Shown here piece after piece: positions 1 to 8,466 of a stretch of DNA of 64,000 nt (positions within the stretch are counted from its first letter, which is position 1; each line of letters starts with the position of its first letter). A model generated the notes under the pieces. It did not search any database. It was given only the letters and a program-made list of their open reading frames with translations, and was not told the origin of the DNA. Source of the DNA: 14-2 sp963628035 (GTDB lineage: Bacteria > Bacillota > Clostridia > Lachnospirales > Lachnospiraceae); the NCBI GenBank assembly GCA_963628035.1, contig CAVGED010000096.1, positions 9,547-73,546 of the forward strand, in the 5' to 3' direction. The position numbers and the translations under genes were made by a program.

Positions 1-1280
1 AGCACCTCGTTACAGGTGGAAGCTACCTCCGCCACGAAGATCTTATAGCCGCAATACACAAAGGGCTGCGCCTCATGGGTAAAATACGAATGCATGGCAT
101 GCCCCATCTCGTGGGCCAGGGTGAACATGTCATCCAGCTTGTGGTCATAGTTTAAGAGCACATACGGATGTGTGCCGTATGCCCCTGCGGAATATGCCCC
201 GCCGCGCTTGCCCTGATTCTCATAGACATCGATCCAGCGATTCTCAAAGCCTTCCCGGATCAGGCTTACATAGCGCTCACCCAGAGGCGCAACTGCCTTC
301 AATACCGTCTCCTTTGCCTCGGAATACGGAATCTTCCGGTCTGCGTCCGCGATCATCGGCACATAGACATCGTACATGTGCAGTTCGTCCACGCCAAGGC
401 ACTTCTTGCGCAGACGTACATAGCGGTGCATTTTATCCATATTCTCATGAATAGTCTCCACCAGATTCTCATACACCTTTGGCGAGACGTTGTTGGCATC
501 CACGGCTGCCTCCAGCGTAGAGCCATACTTTCTGGACTTTGCCAGAAACATCAGTTGCTTCACCTGGCCGTTATACATGGCTGCCAGTGTGTTCTCGAAC
601 TTCCGGTAAGTACTATATAAGCCCATAAAGGCATCCTTACGCACCCGGCGATCCGGGCTGCACTGCATGGAAACAAAGCGGCCGGAGGTAATCCGCACCT
701 GTTCGCCGTTCTCATCCGTGATCTCCGGGAATTCCAGATCTGCATTGGTGAACATGGAGAAAATATTTCCCGGCGTCTGCTGCATCTCTCCGGTGGCTGC
801 GATCACCTCTTCCAGCTCCGGCGACAGGGTATGCTCCCTGGTACGGAACAGCTCCTCAAACCACAGCCGATACAGCTCAAGCCCCGGCTCCTCCTTCATA
901 TAACGCTCCAGCGTCTCCGAAGAGATCGTCAGAACTGCCGGCTCCAGGAAGGCGAGCCTGCTCTGGATATCCACAACAATTCCCATATACTGCTGTGTCC
1001 TTGCCAGATTCTCGGCATTTTTCTTGTCCACGTCAGACGCACGCATGGCGTAATTTCCTGTCAGATCAAAGATCTCCTCCATCCGAAAATACAGGTTCAA
1101 GGTCTCCAAAAGCTCCTTCGCTGTGGATGTCACGGTTGCCTTTTTTGCCTCCACAAGATCAGCCAGCTCTTCGGCCTTCTTCATGTCTGCTTCCCAGGCT
1201 TCCACGCTGGCATACATGTCCTCCAGCGCCCAGGTATCCTCCACCTTAACTTCACTTCTTTTTGGTAATTCCTTTGCCAT
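1..1280 (-). CDS. pepF: Oligoendopeptidase F, M3 family (3' end cut by window edge)
   Basis: Cytoplasmic zinc metallopeptidase that trims oligopeptides. Reading the minus strand from the ATG at 1280 gives a continuous frame to the window edge beginning MAKELPKRSEVKVEDTW, the usual PepF N-terminus. Near the visible end, around residue 390, is the zinc motif HEMGHAMHS (HExxH) with the typical SYFT continuation, so about the last third of the catalytic domain lies outside the window. An AAGGAG site precedes the start. It follows the YdcF-like gene by about 50 bp on the same strand with no obvious terminator between them. Family assignment is secure; its substrate in this organism is not known. 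Confidence 0.93.
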   Translation of the reverse strand, partial: MAKELPKRSEVKVEDTWALEDMYASVEAWEADMKKAEELADLVEAKKATVTSTAKELLETLNLYFRMEEIFDLTGNYAMRASDVDKKNAENLARTQQYMGIVVDIQSRLAFLEPAVLTISSETLERYMKEEPGLELYRLWFEELFRTREHTLSPELEEVIAATGEMQQTPGNIFSMFTNADLEFPEITDENGEQVRITSGRFVSMQCSPDRRVRKDAFMGLYSTYRKFENTLAAMYNGQVKQLMFLAKSRKYGSTLEAAVDANNVSPKVYENLVETIHENMDKMHRYVRLRKKCLGVDELHMYDVYVPMIADADRKIPYSEAKETVLKAVAPLGERYVSLIREGFENRWIDVYENQGKRGGAYSAGAYGTHPYVLLNYDHKLDDMFTLAHEMGHAMHSYFTHEAQPFVYCGYKIFVAEVASTCNEV

Positions 1281-1332
1281 GATATTGATCTCCTTCTCTA
1301 TGATAAAATTTCATTTCTTGCCTTATCCATCA

Positions 1333-2085
1333 TCAGATCTGCCCAAACAGCGCATACTTCACAACCGCAAACGCCTCCCGCAGATACAGGTTGGGAACCG
1401 TATACCACATCACCGGTGCGCCCAGCCCCTCCACATTTGTGAACCCCTGCTTCTTAGCAATCTTCACACTGCGAAAAACATGGAAATTATTGGTTACAAG
1501 AACAACATGCGTATCCCCGCTCTCCATCTTCTCCCGGCTGTATCGAAGGTTCTCAAAGGTGTTTACTGACTTATCCTCCAGGATCATACGCTCCTTCGCG
1601 ATGCCCTTCCTCTGTAAGTATTCCGCCATGGCCTGGGCCTCGGATATCTCCTCCCCGGCCCCCTGCCCGCCGGACAGGATCACCTGGGTCGACGGATTCT
1701 CCTCCAGGTAATCATATGCCTTATCAAGACGCCTTGCCAGATTATAGGAGGGTGTCCGCCCCCGGACCTGCGCGCCCAATACAATGACATAATCCGCTCC
1801 CGGCTCCGGTTCTGCGGCGCCATAGCCGATAATCGCTGCCTCCGTAACGATAAGTACCAGAATACAAATTGCTGCCACGGCTGCTATGATCACTTTCAGT
1901 ATTCCGGGCATCGCCGCCACAAGGTGACGAATCGGCTTTGCAAAAATCGCAATCAGGATACAGCCCAGCCCCAACAGCAGCCAGAAATATGTAAACTTGT
2001 TCGTCAATCCGGTCGATATCCCATAGAACAGGAAATAGAAAAGGCTCAAGCCCCCGATCACAAATCCAAGTATACGCAATTTCAT
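1333..2085 (-). CDS. YdcF/SanA-like DUF218 membrane protein
   Basis: A 250-residue protein with about three N-terminal membrane helices (residues 1-100), then a DUF218 domain. The domain shows the family signatures ADYVIVLGAQV, LSGGQG and the later VNTFENLRYS segment. DUF218 proteins such as SanA, ElyC and YdcF are tied to envelope integrity, but their reaction is undefined. The start has a good GAGAGG site. It sits between lgt and pepF on the same strand, so it may be cotranscribed with the lgt/prfA group. Family call is firm, function is not. Confidence 0.85.
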   Translation of the reverse strand: MKLRILGFVIGGLSLFYFLFYGISTGLTNKFTYFWLLLGLGCILIAIFAKPIRHLVAAMPGILKVIIAAVAAICILVLIVTEAAIIGYGAAEPEPGADYVIVLGAQVRGRTPSYNLARRLDKAYDYLEENPSTQVILSGGQGAGEEISEAQAMAEYLQRKGIAKERMILEDKSVNTFENLRYSREKMESGDTHVVLVTNNFHVFRSVKIAKKQGFTNVEGLGAPVMWYTVPNLYLREAFAVVKYALFGQI

Positions 2086-2152
2086 ATAGATTTCCTCTCT
2101 TCATTCACAGTCAGCGCCACAGCTTCCGCAGCCTGATTTCATTCAGGCCAGC

Positions 2153-2914
2153 TTATTCCTCTTCCGCCTTCTTTTCTCTCCTGCGGTTGCTCCAAAACAG
2201 CAGGATCGATCCGGCCGCGATCACGATGGAGATAGCCTGAGAGGTAGAGAGCACACCGATGGCTCCCCGGTCATCGGAGCGGAAGAACTCCAGCACAAAC
2301 CGTCCAACACCGTACAACAGCATATAGAGTGCGCCCACGTCTCCCTTGTGTCTTGATTTTCGGTAAAAAATCAGCAGAACCGCCGTAATCAGAAAGTCTC
2401 CCGCCGAGGAGATCAACTGTGTCGGGATCAGCTTCACACCGGACGGTGCCAGGCTTCCCCTGGGGAACACCACGCCAAACCAGCTTTCCGTCACCCTGCC
2501 ATAACAGCATCCGGCCAGGAAACAGCCGATACGTCCGAAGCCCTGCGCCAGCGCAATGGAAGGCGCTGCCAGGTCAAAGTAATCCAGAAATACCAACTTC
2601 TTGCGGCGACAATAGAGAATGGCCGCCAGGGCGCCGGCAGTGATCCCGCCGTACACCACGAAGCCTTCGGATCCAAGTACCTGCAGGGGACTTTGAATGA
2701 ATGTCCTCCACTCCACGATCACATACAACAGCTTGGCTCCCAGAAATCCCGCTATGATACCGTACAGCGCAATGTCCAGGATCGCGTCCTGGCTCAGCTT
2801 GTACTTTTTCGCCCGATACATTCCCATAAGTACGCACAGCAGGAAGCCAAGCGCGATCATAAGTCCATAGCCATGGATCGTAACCTTACCGATGGAAAAT
2901 AAATCATTCTTCAT
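2153..2914 (-). CDS. lgt: Prolipoprotein diacylglyceryl transferase
   Basis: Integral membrane enzyme that moves diacylglycerol from phosphatidylglycerol to the lipobox cysteine of prolipoproteins, the first step of lipoprotein maturation. The 253-residue product has about seven hydrophobic segments, an N-terminal IHGYGLMIALGF helix and the signature region GRIGCFLAGCCYG, which carries the conserved arginine. The start at 2914 is preferred over an ATG 39 bp upstream because GGAGGG lies 6-7 bp before it. It follows prfA by 28 bp and is probably in the same transcript. Its C-terminus is a charged, lysine-rich tail. Confidence 0.95.
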   Translation of the reverse strand: MKNDLFSIGKVTIHGYGLMIALGFLLCVLMGMYRAKKYKLSQDAILDIALYGIIAGFLGAKLLYVIVEWRTFIQSPLQVLGSEGFVVYGGITAGALAAILYCRRKKLVFLDYFDLAAPSIALAQGFGRIGCFLAGCCYGRVTESWFGVVFPRGSLAPSGVKLIPTQLISSAGDFLITAVLLIFYRKSRHKGDVGALYMLLYGVGRFVLEFFRSDDRGAIGVLSTSQAISIVIAAGSILLFWSNRRREKKAEEE

Positions 2915-2942
2915 ATGAACCCTCCGTATATAAAATTTATTC

Positions 2943-4016
2943 TTACTCCTCACCCATCTTCGCCAGCTTCGCAGCCTGATCCGCAGCGATGCATGCGTCG
3001 ATGATCTCCTGGATATCGCCGTTCATGATCTTATCAAGCTTATACAGCGTCAACCCTATCCGGTGATCCGTCACACGCCCCTGGGGGAAGTTGTAGGTAC
3101 GGATCTTCTCCGAGCGGTCGCCGGTACCGATCTGGCTTCTTCTGGCCTCCGCCTCGGCATCGTGCTGCTTCTGGCACTCCATATCGTACAGCTTGGCGCG
3201 CAGCAACGCAAAGGCCTTCTCCTTGTTCTGCAGCTGGGATTTCTCCGTCTGGCTATAGATGACGATCCCGGTGGGATAATGGGTCAGACGCACGGCAGAA
3301 TCCGTGGTGTTGACACACTGGCCGCCATTTCCGGAGGCACGCATCACATCGATACGAATGTCCTTCTCGTCGATCTGGATATCAACCTCCTCCGCCTCCG
3401 GCATCACTGCCACAGTGATGGTGGAGGTGTGGATCCGCCCGCCGGACTCGGTTTCCGGCACACGCTGCACACGATGTACACCGGACTCATACTTCATCAT
3501 GGAATAAGCGCCCTGGCCGTCGATAATGAATGTCACATTCTTCATTCCGCCGATACCGATCTCTTCACATTCCACCAGCTCTACCTTCCAGCGGCGGCTC
3601 TCTGCATAATGCATATACATCCGGTAGATCTCCGCCGCAAACAGTGCAGCCTCGTCTCCGCCGGCACCGGCCCGGATCTCAACCACCACATTTTTATCAT
3701 CATTAGGATCCTTGGGAAGGAGCAGCACCTTCAGCTGCTTCTCCAGCTCCTCTACGCGGCTCCTGGACTCATTTAATTCCTCCTTGGCAAGCTCCCGCAG
3801 CTCCTCATCGCTCTCCTCATCCAGCATAGCCAGGCTATCCTCGATATTCTGCTTACACTGCTTGTATTCTTTATATGCCTCCACGATAGGCGCAAGATCG
3901 CTCTGCTCCTTCATCAGCTTCCGGAAACGCATCTGGTCGTTGGCGACCCCCGGCTCTCCCAGCTCGCTCAAGATCTCCTCGAATCGAATCAATATATCTT
4001 CCAATCGGTCAAACAT
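2943..4016 (-). CDS. prfA: Peptide chain release factor 1
   Basis: Recognises UAA and UAG stop codons and triggers peptide release on the ribosome. The GGQ motif is at residues 231-233 (GNGGQCVNTTDSAVRLTH context). The codon-recognition tripeptide PET (187-189) fits the PxT of RF1 rather than the SPF of RF2. The ATG at 4016 is chosen because AAGGAG lies nine bases before it and the protein then begins MFDRLEDILIRF, the family norm; an upstream in-frame TTG at 4040 lies before the ribosome site. It is directly downstream of prmC, whose product methylates the GGQ glutamine. Confidence 0.97.
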   Translation of the reverse strand: MFDRLEDILIRFEEILSELGEPGVANDQMRFRKLMKEQSDLAPIVEAYKEYKQCKQNIEDSLAMLDEESDEELRELAKEELNESRSRVEELEKQLKVLLLPKDPNDDKNVVVEIRAGAGGDEAALFAAEIYRMYMHYAESRRWKVELVECEEIGIGGMKNVTFIIDGQGAYSMMKYESGVHRVQRVPETESGGRIHTSTITVAVMPEAEEVDIQIDEKDIRIDVMRASGNGGQCVNTTDSAVRLTHYPTGIVIYSQTEKSQLQNKEKAFALLRAKLYDMECQKQHDAEAEARRSQIGTGDRSEKIRTYNFPQGRVTDHRIGLTLYKLDKIMNGDIQEIIDACIAADQAAKLAKMGEE

Positions 4017-4056
4017 CTCTCTCAACTCCTTTTTGTCCAACTATTTCTAAACTATG

Positions 4057-4911
4057 CTATTCAAAACTTTCCTGGCTCTTGCCCGGCATATTGCCACGTA
4101 CTACCCGGTTATTTCCGCACAGATCGCGGATCACCTGCACATCCAAAAAACCCGCCTGTCTCATACGTTCCGATACAGCCTCTCCCTGGTCATATCCGAT
4201 CTCGAACATCAGATAACCGCCCGGATTCAGAAACCCATGACATTCCTCTAAAATCCTGTCATAGAAGAACAATCCATCCTCATGTCCGTCCAACGCCTCC
4301 ACCGGTTCAAAATCCCGCACCTCCGGCATCAGTGTATCGATGACGCGGCTCGGAATATAGGGTGGATTGGACACGATGACATCGAAGGTTCCAGAGAGAT
4401 TGGAAAACAGATCGCTGCGCACCCATTCCGCATCCACATCGTTGGCCTTGGCATTCTCTCTGGCTACCAGCAGCGCCTGCTTCGAGATATCGCTGCCGAC
4501 ACCAACAAGTCCTTCGACCAAATGCAAAAGGCTGATGAGAATACAGCCGGATCCGGTACACAGATCCAGCACCCGCATTCCGGGCTTACACACTGCCAGG
4601 GCTGCCTCAACCAGCGTCTCCGTATCCTGTCTGGGAATCAGCACATAGGGGTTGACCTTGAATTCCAGTCCCATGAACATCTGGACACCTGTGATATACT
4701 GCAGCGGAACCCGCTCTGCCCGTTTCTTCACCAGCACCTGATAATTCTGCAGTGCTTCCTCGTCCATCTCCTCCCGGCCATGAAGGTAGTAATAGCTTTT
4801 GTCAAACTTTCCGATATACTCCAATAAATACCATGCATCCAGAGCAGCGTCTGCGATTCCCGCCTTCTGAAGCTGCTCTCGTCCATAAGCCAGCGTTTCT
4901 TCCAGCGTCAT
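4057..4911 (-). CDS. prmC: Release factor glutamine N5-methyltransferase
   Basis: SAM-dependent enzyme that methylates the glutamine of the GGQ motif in release factors. It has an N-terminal helical domain (residues 1-100), a Rossmann fold with the SAM loop VLDLCTGSGCI (114-124), and the substrate motif NPPY at 182-185. Its ATG overlaps the TGA of yqhQ by four bases (ATGA), so translation is probably coupled. Placement immediately before prfA, its substrate gene, agrees with the call. Confidence 0.96.
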   Translation of the reverse strand: MTLEETLAYGREQLQKAGIADAALDAWYLLEYIGKFDKSYYYLHGREEMDEEALQNYQVLVKKRAERVPLQYITGVQMFMGLEFKVNPYVLIPRQDTETLVEAALAVCKPGMRVLDLCTGSGCILISLLHLVEGLVGVGSDISKQALLVARENAKANDVDAEWVRSDLFSNLSGTFDVIVSNPPYIPSRVIDTLMPEVRDFEPVEALDGHEDGLFFYDRILEECHGFLNPGGYLMFEIGYDQGEAVSERMRQAGFLDVQVIRDLCGNNRVVRGNMPGKSQESFE

Positions 4912-5822
4912 ACGGCTCCTTTCGCGGGGCTGTTGCCCTCTGAATCAATATATGCCTTCCAGTCAAAAACCGCCTCCACAGAAGCGATACCAACCTCAAT
5001 CATATCATCCTCCGGCTCCCTGGTGGTCAGCTTCTGCATCCACAGTCCCGGCTTGCTGAGCAGATTGACAACCGGATTCTCACTCCTGCCGGCCAGCCGG
5101 ATGAACTCATAGGACACGCCGGCCACCAGCGGAATCACCGCCAGACGCAGTACCAGGCGCAGTATTCTGGAATCCACCCGGATAAACAGCGTCGCAATGA
5201 TACTGATAATTACAACAAAGAACAAAAAGCTGGTGCCGCACCGCTTATGCTCCCTGGAGCTCTTCCGAACGTTTTCCACATTCAGCTCCAGACCGTGCTC
5301 GATGCAGTTGATGCACTTGTGCTCCGCGCCGTGATACATAAACACCCGCTGGATATCCTTCATCTGAGAGATCAGCAGCAAATATGCCAAAAAGATCAGC
5401 AGCCGCACCACGCCCTCTAAGAGTATCACCACCGTCTTCGATGCGATCACCTTCTGGAACAGCAGCGAGATATAGAAAGGGAGCACCATAAAAATGGCAA
5501 TTGCCAGAATCACAGCGAAAAACATCGTTAATCCCATAACCAGCTTTTCTTTGTTCTGGTTCTTTTCCTCCGGCTCTTCCTCATAGAAGGATGCGGAATA
5601 TGCCAAAGTCCCCATTCCCAGCACCAGGGAATCCACAAAGTTGATAACGCCCCGGATGATGGGGATCTTGCGCAGCGCCTCTATCTTGCAGAAGCTGTGA
5701 TATTCTTTTATCTCAACCGTAATCGTCTTATCCGGCTTGCGAACAGCAACAGCATAGCGGTCGTCCTTTCGCATCATGACGCCTTCCATCACTGCCTGCC
5801 CGCCAATTCCTGATGAAGCCAT
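4908..5822 (-). CDS. yqhQ: DUF1385 membrane protein, YqhQ-like
   Basis: A 304-residue membrane protein opening with the family signature SGIGGQAVMEGVMMR. Several hydrophobic segments follow, together with the conserved stretch FMYHGAEHKCINCIEHG (around residues 160-180), whose histidine and cysteines could bind a metal. DUF1385 proteins are widespread in Firmicutes beside prmC/prfA, but their role is unknown. The start at 5822 is favoured because AAGGAGGTG sits just upstream; an earlier in-frame ATG at 5840 is itself part of that site. Its promoter and leader hold a 14-bp palindrome and a motif shared with the cdaR-like gene at 62 kb. Confidence 0.85.
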   Translation of the reverse strand: MASSGIGGQAVMEGVMMRKDDRYAVAVRKPDKTITVEIKEYHSFCKIEALRKIPIIRGVINFVDSLVLGMGTLAYSASFYEEEPEEKNQNKEKLVMGLTMFFAVILAIAIFMVLPFYISLLFQKVIASKTVVILLEGVVRLLIFLAYLLLISQMKDIQRVFMYHGAEHKCINCIEHGLELNVENVRKSSREHKRCGTSFLFFVVIISIIATLFIRVDSRILRLVLRLAVIPLVAGVSYEFIRLAGRSENPVVNLLSKPGLWMQKLTTREPEDDMIEVGIASVEAVFDWKAYIDSEGNSPAKGAV

Positions 5823-5880
5823 CCGGCACACCTCCTTCATTTCATGAATAGAAGCCCACGGATTGCTCTATGCAAGCATG

Positions 5881-5894
5881 GCTTATGCATAAGC
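5881..5894. promoter_or_regulatory. 14-bp perfect palindrome in the yqhQ leader
   Basis: GCTTATGCATAAGC is its own reverse complement. It lies between the proposed yqhQ promoter and the start codon, where a repressor or a small RNA hairpin could act. A related GCTTG-N6-CAAGC palindrome occurs at 62392-62407 in the leader of the cdaR-like gene. Confidence 0.45.
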
Positions 5895-5916
5895 ATTGAG
5901 ACTGGGCTTTTATGGT

Positions 5917-5945
5917 AATTAAAAAAATGGAGGATGTCCATTCAA
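5917..5945 (-). promoter_or_regulatory. Possible sigma-A promoter of yqhQ
   Basis: Minus strand TTGAAT (5940-5945), 17-bp spacer, TTAATT (5917-5922). The -35 falls in the loop of the rpmE terminator. The -10 is followed by ATAAAAGCCCAGTCTC, a segment repeated after the cdaR promoter at 62428-62449. The hexamers are moderate matches. Confidence 0.4.
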
Positions 5946-5960
5946 CATGGGAACATCCTC
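5921..5960 (-). terminator. Intrinsic terminator after rpmE
   Basis: On the minus strand GAGGATGTTCCCAT pairs with ATGGACATCCTC around a short loop and is followed by CATTTTTTT. It lies about 55 bp after the rpmE stop codon and separates rpmE from yqhQ. Confidence 0.8.
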
Positions 5961-6013
5961 TTATTCTTCCAATAGAACGGTCAATGTACCCTCCTATCGT
6001 TCAGGCACTTTGC

Positions 6014-6220
6014 CTACTGATTGTTCATGCCATACTTCCGGTTAAACTTATCGATACGTCCGCGCGCCTGGGCAGCCTTCTGCTGTCCGGTATAGAACGG
6101 ATGGCACTTCGAACAGATTTCAACGTGGATATCCTTCTTGGTAGAACCGGTAACGAAGGTATTTCCGCAGTTGCATGTCACAGTTGCCTGCTGATAATCT
6201 GGATGGATTCCTGCTTTCAT
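6014..6220 (-). CDS. rpmE: 50S ribosomal protein L31, zinc-binding (type A) form
   Basis: A 68-residue ribosomal protein beginning MKAGIHPDYQ. Four cysteines at positions 16, 18, 36 and 39 form the zinc ribbon of the metal-containing L31 form, so this is not the zinc-free paralogue made under zinc starvation. It has a GAGAGGTGA ribosome site, its own promoter, a leader with two small hairpins and a strong terminator. It can therefore be expressed separately from rho upstream and yqhQ downstream. Confidence 0.97.
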   Translation of the reverse strand: MKAGIHPDYQQATVTCNCGNTFVTGSTKKDIHVEICSKCHPFYTGQQKAAQARGRIDKFNRKYGMNNQ

Positions 6221-6244
6221 GATTTCACCTCTCTATACTATATT

Positions 6245-6295
6245 AAAATCGAAGTCTCAATTTTCTTATTCTGCGCTGTCTCCTCGCTGGACAGC
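6245..6295 (-). promoter_or_regulatory. Structured 5' leader of rpmE, possible L31 autoregulatory leader
   Basis: The transcript from the proposed start near 6295 would begin with GCTGTC pairing with GACAGC (6290-6295 with 6275-6280). A second hairpin, AAAATTG with CGATTTT, follows (6258-6264 with 6245-6251), ending just before the ribosome site. Leaders that bind L31 and control its synthesis are known in Firmicutes; whether this belongs to a described family needs a covariance search. Confidence 0.45.
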
Positions 6296-6301
6296 TTTAT
6301 T

Positions 6302-6330
6302 ATTGTAGCATATGTCAATTATATATGCAA
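6302..6330 (-). promoter_or_regulatory. Sigma-A promoter of rpmE
   Basis: Minus strand TTGCAT (6325-6330), 17-bp spacer, TACAAT (6302-6307), between the rho stop codon and the rpmE leader, in AT-rich DNA. Confidence 0.7.
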
Positions 6331-6342
6331 GTTTTTTTTTAT

Positions 6343-8253
6343 TTAATATAATTTTGTCTTTTTGATCATCTGAATGAACTCCCGGTTGTTCCTGGTACGG
6401 ACGAACATATTCAGGATATTCTCCACAGCCTCGTCGGTCTTCATGCCGTTGATGCCGCGGCGCATGATCTCCACTGCCTCCTGCTCCTCACGGTCAAGCA
6501 GCAGATCCTCTCTTCTGGTACCGGACTTGGTAATGTCGATGGCCGGGAACACACGCTTCTCGGAAAGCTTGCGGTCCAGGATCAGTTCCATGTTACCGGT
6601 TCCCTTAAATTCTTCATAGATCACGTCGTCCATACGGCTTCCTGTTTCCACCAGAGCTGTTGCCAGGATGGTGATGCTTCCGCCCTCACGCATGTTACGC
6701 GCCGCACCGAAAAATCGTTTTGGCATATGAAGGGCTGCCGGATCGATACCGCCGGACAGCGTACGTCCACTGGGTGGAACGATGAGGTTATAGGCTCTTG
6801 CCAGACGGGTAATGCTGTCCAGAAGGATCATGACATCCTTTCCGTGCTCCACCAGACGTCTTGCACGCTCGATCACCATCTCAGATACCCGCTTGTGGTG
6901 CTCCGGCAGCTCATCAAAGGTGGAATAGATCACCTCTACATTATCCCCTTCGATGGCCTCCTTGATGTCGGTAACCTCCTCCGGGCGCTCATCGATCAGC
7001 AGAATGATCAGGTGCATATCCGGGTAGTTGCGGGTCACGGACTTTGCCACTTCCTTGAGCAATGTCGTCTTACCTGCCTTGGGCTGGGAAACGATCATAC
7101 CTCTCTGCCCCTTACCGATGGGCGATACCAGATCCATGATACGCATGGCCGTCCCACTCTGATATGTCTCCAGGCGGATCCGCTCGTTCGGGAAAATAGG
7201 CGTCAGATTCTCGAAGTTCGGACGCGACTGCGCTTCCCTGGGGTGGAATCCGTTGATGGAACGGATATATAAAAGGGCACTGAACTTCTCCTGCATGGTC
7301 TTGATCCTTGTATTACCCACCACGATATCTCCGGTCTTCAGATTAAAGCGGCGGATCTGGGAAGGTGATACATAGACATCATTATCACCGGGCAGATAGT
7401 TGGCGCAGCGGATAAATCCATAGCCATCCGGCATAACCTCCAGGATGCCGTTCGCCTCGATACCGCTGTCAAGCTCCGGATTCTCGATCTCGATTCCGTC
7501 CGGGGTGATGATCCTCTGCGGTGTAGGCGCTGCCTGGGCATTCGCGGCTGTGGTGGCTGTTGTCTGACCTGCCTGGGGATCCGGTGTCGGCGCTACAGAC
7601 TGGGCTGCCCGTAACTGCGGGCTTGTGGTAAACGGCTGTGCCGCTGCACCTGCCTGGGGTGCATTCTGCTCACCTGACTGATAAGCTGCTCCTGCTGTGC
7701 GGGCTGCTCCCGGCTGATAGCCATTGCGCACACCCGGACCCGGCTGATAGGAGACGCGCGGTCCCGGCTGATGTGGTACATTTCCTGTCCGCACACTTGG
7801 GCTTGGCTGATAAGACGGACGCGGGCCGGACTGCTGGCGCGCTGCACCTGCCTGATAGGTGCGGGGCTGGCCGCTCCTTACTGCATGATTGGTCTGATAG
7901 ATGCGTCTCGTCGGCTGTTCCCCCTGGGCTGCACCGGATGCCTGCGCTGTACTTGATGCCTGCTCTCCCTCTGCAGTCTGCCCCGGCTGCTCTCCTGTCT
8001 TCGGCTGGTTGTTCTGCTCCGGCTGGCCTTCCAGAACTGCTTCCGCTTTCTTACGTGTCCTTTTTGGCTTCTCTTCCTGGCTCGTCAGCTGTTCTGAAGC
8101 CTTCGGCGCCTCTTCCTTTGCCACACGCTCGTCCTCTTTCAGCATACGCTCGATCAATTCTGCCTTTCTTAAGCCGGTCACTCGTTTCAATCCCCTGGCC
8201 TTTGCCAGATCCTTCAATGTTGCTAACGATAGACTCTCATACTTTTCTCTCAT
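6343..8253 (-). CDS. rho: Transcription termination factor Rho with long disordered insert
   Basis: Hexameric RNA helicase that ends transcription. The 636-residue product has a Rho_N domain (residues 4-40), then about 210 residues rich in Q, P, G, A and Y. A cold-shock RNA-binding domain follows (around GILEVMPDGYGFIRC), then the ATPase core with Walker A QPKAGKTTLL, Walker B LIILLIDERPEE and the Q/R-loop regions. Most Rho proteins have about 420 residues; the extra length is the low-complexity insert with YQPGP-type repeats. The ATG at 8253 is chosen over one 105 bp upstream because GAGGAG precedes it. It heads the rho-rpmE-yqhQ-prmC-prfA block. Confidence 0.97.
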   Translation of the reverse strand: MREKYESLSLATLKDLAKARGLKRVTGLRKAELIERMLKEDERVAKEEAPKASEQLTSQEEKPKRTRKKAEAVLEGQPEQNNQPKTGEQPGQTAEGEQASSTAQASGAAQGEQPTRRIYQTNHAVRSGQPRTYQAGAARQQSGPRPSYQPSPSVRTGNVPHQPGPRVSYQPGPGVRNGYQPGAARTAGAAYQSGEQNAPQAGAAAQPFTTSPQLRAAQSVAPTPDPQAGQTTATTAANAQAAPTPQRIITPDGIEIENPELDSGIEANGILEVMPDGYGFIRCANYLPGDNDVYVSPSQIRRFNLKTGDIVVGNTRIKTMQEKFSALLYIRSINGFHPREAQSRPNFENLTPIFPNERIRLETYQSGTAMRIMDLVSPIGKGQRGMIVSQPKAGKTTLLKEVAKSVTRNYPDMHLIILLIDERPEEVTDIKEAIEGDNVEVIYSTFDELPEHHKRVSEMVIERARRLVEHGKDVMILLDSITRLARAYNLIVPPSGRTLSGGIDPAALHMPKRFFGAARNMREGGSITILATALVETGSRMDDVIYEEFKGTGNMELILDRKLSEKRVFPAIDITKSGTRREDLLLDREEQEAVEIMRRGINGMKTDEAVENILNMFVRTRNNREFIQMIKKTKLY

Positions 8254-8356
8254 TATTGACTCCTCTTTCTTTTTACTGATTTCTCGGCTACTGTTACGGT
8301 AATTCATTCCTGGAAAATCTTGTCGGAAATGACAACGACAAATCATCGATAATGTC

Positions 8357-8385
8357 ATTATACATCATAATTGCAAAAATAGAAA
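8357..8385 (-). promoter_or_regulatory. Possible rho promoter
   Basis: Minus strand TATAAT (8357-8362) with a weak TTTCTA 17 bp upstream. The leader to the rho ATG is about 95 nt and holds an inverted pair TTGTCG / CGACAA that could form a hairpin. The -10 is convincing, the -35 is not. Confidence 0.4.
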
Positions 8386-8466
8386 GTATTTTTTTCGTGA
8401 TTTCCTTTTTTTTTATATTTTTTTATGCTATGATGTTATTCACAAGTAAAAAAAGGAGTTGCACAT

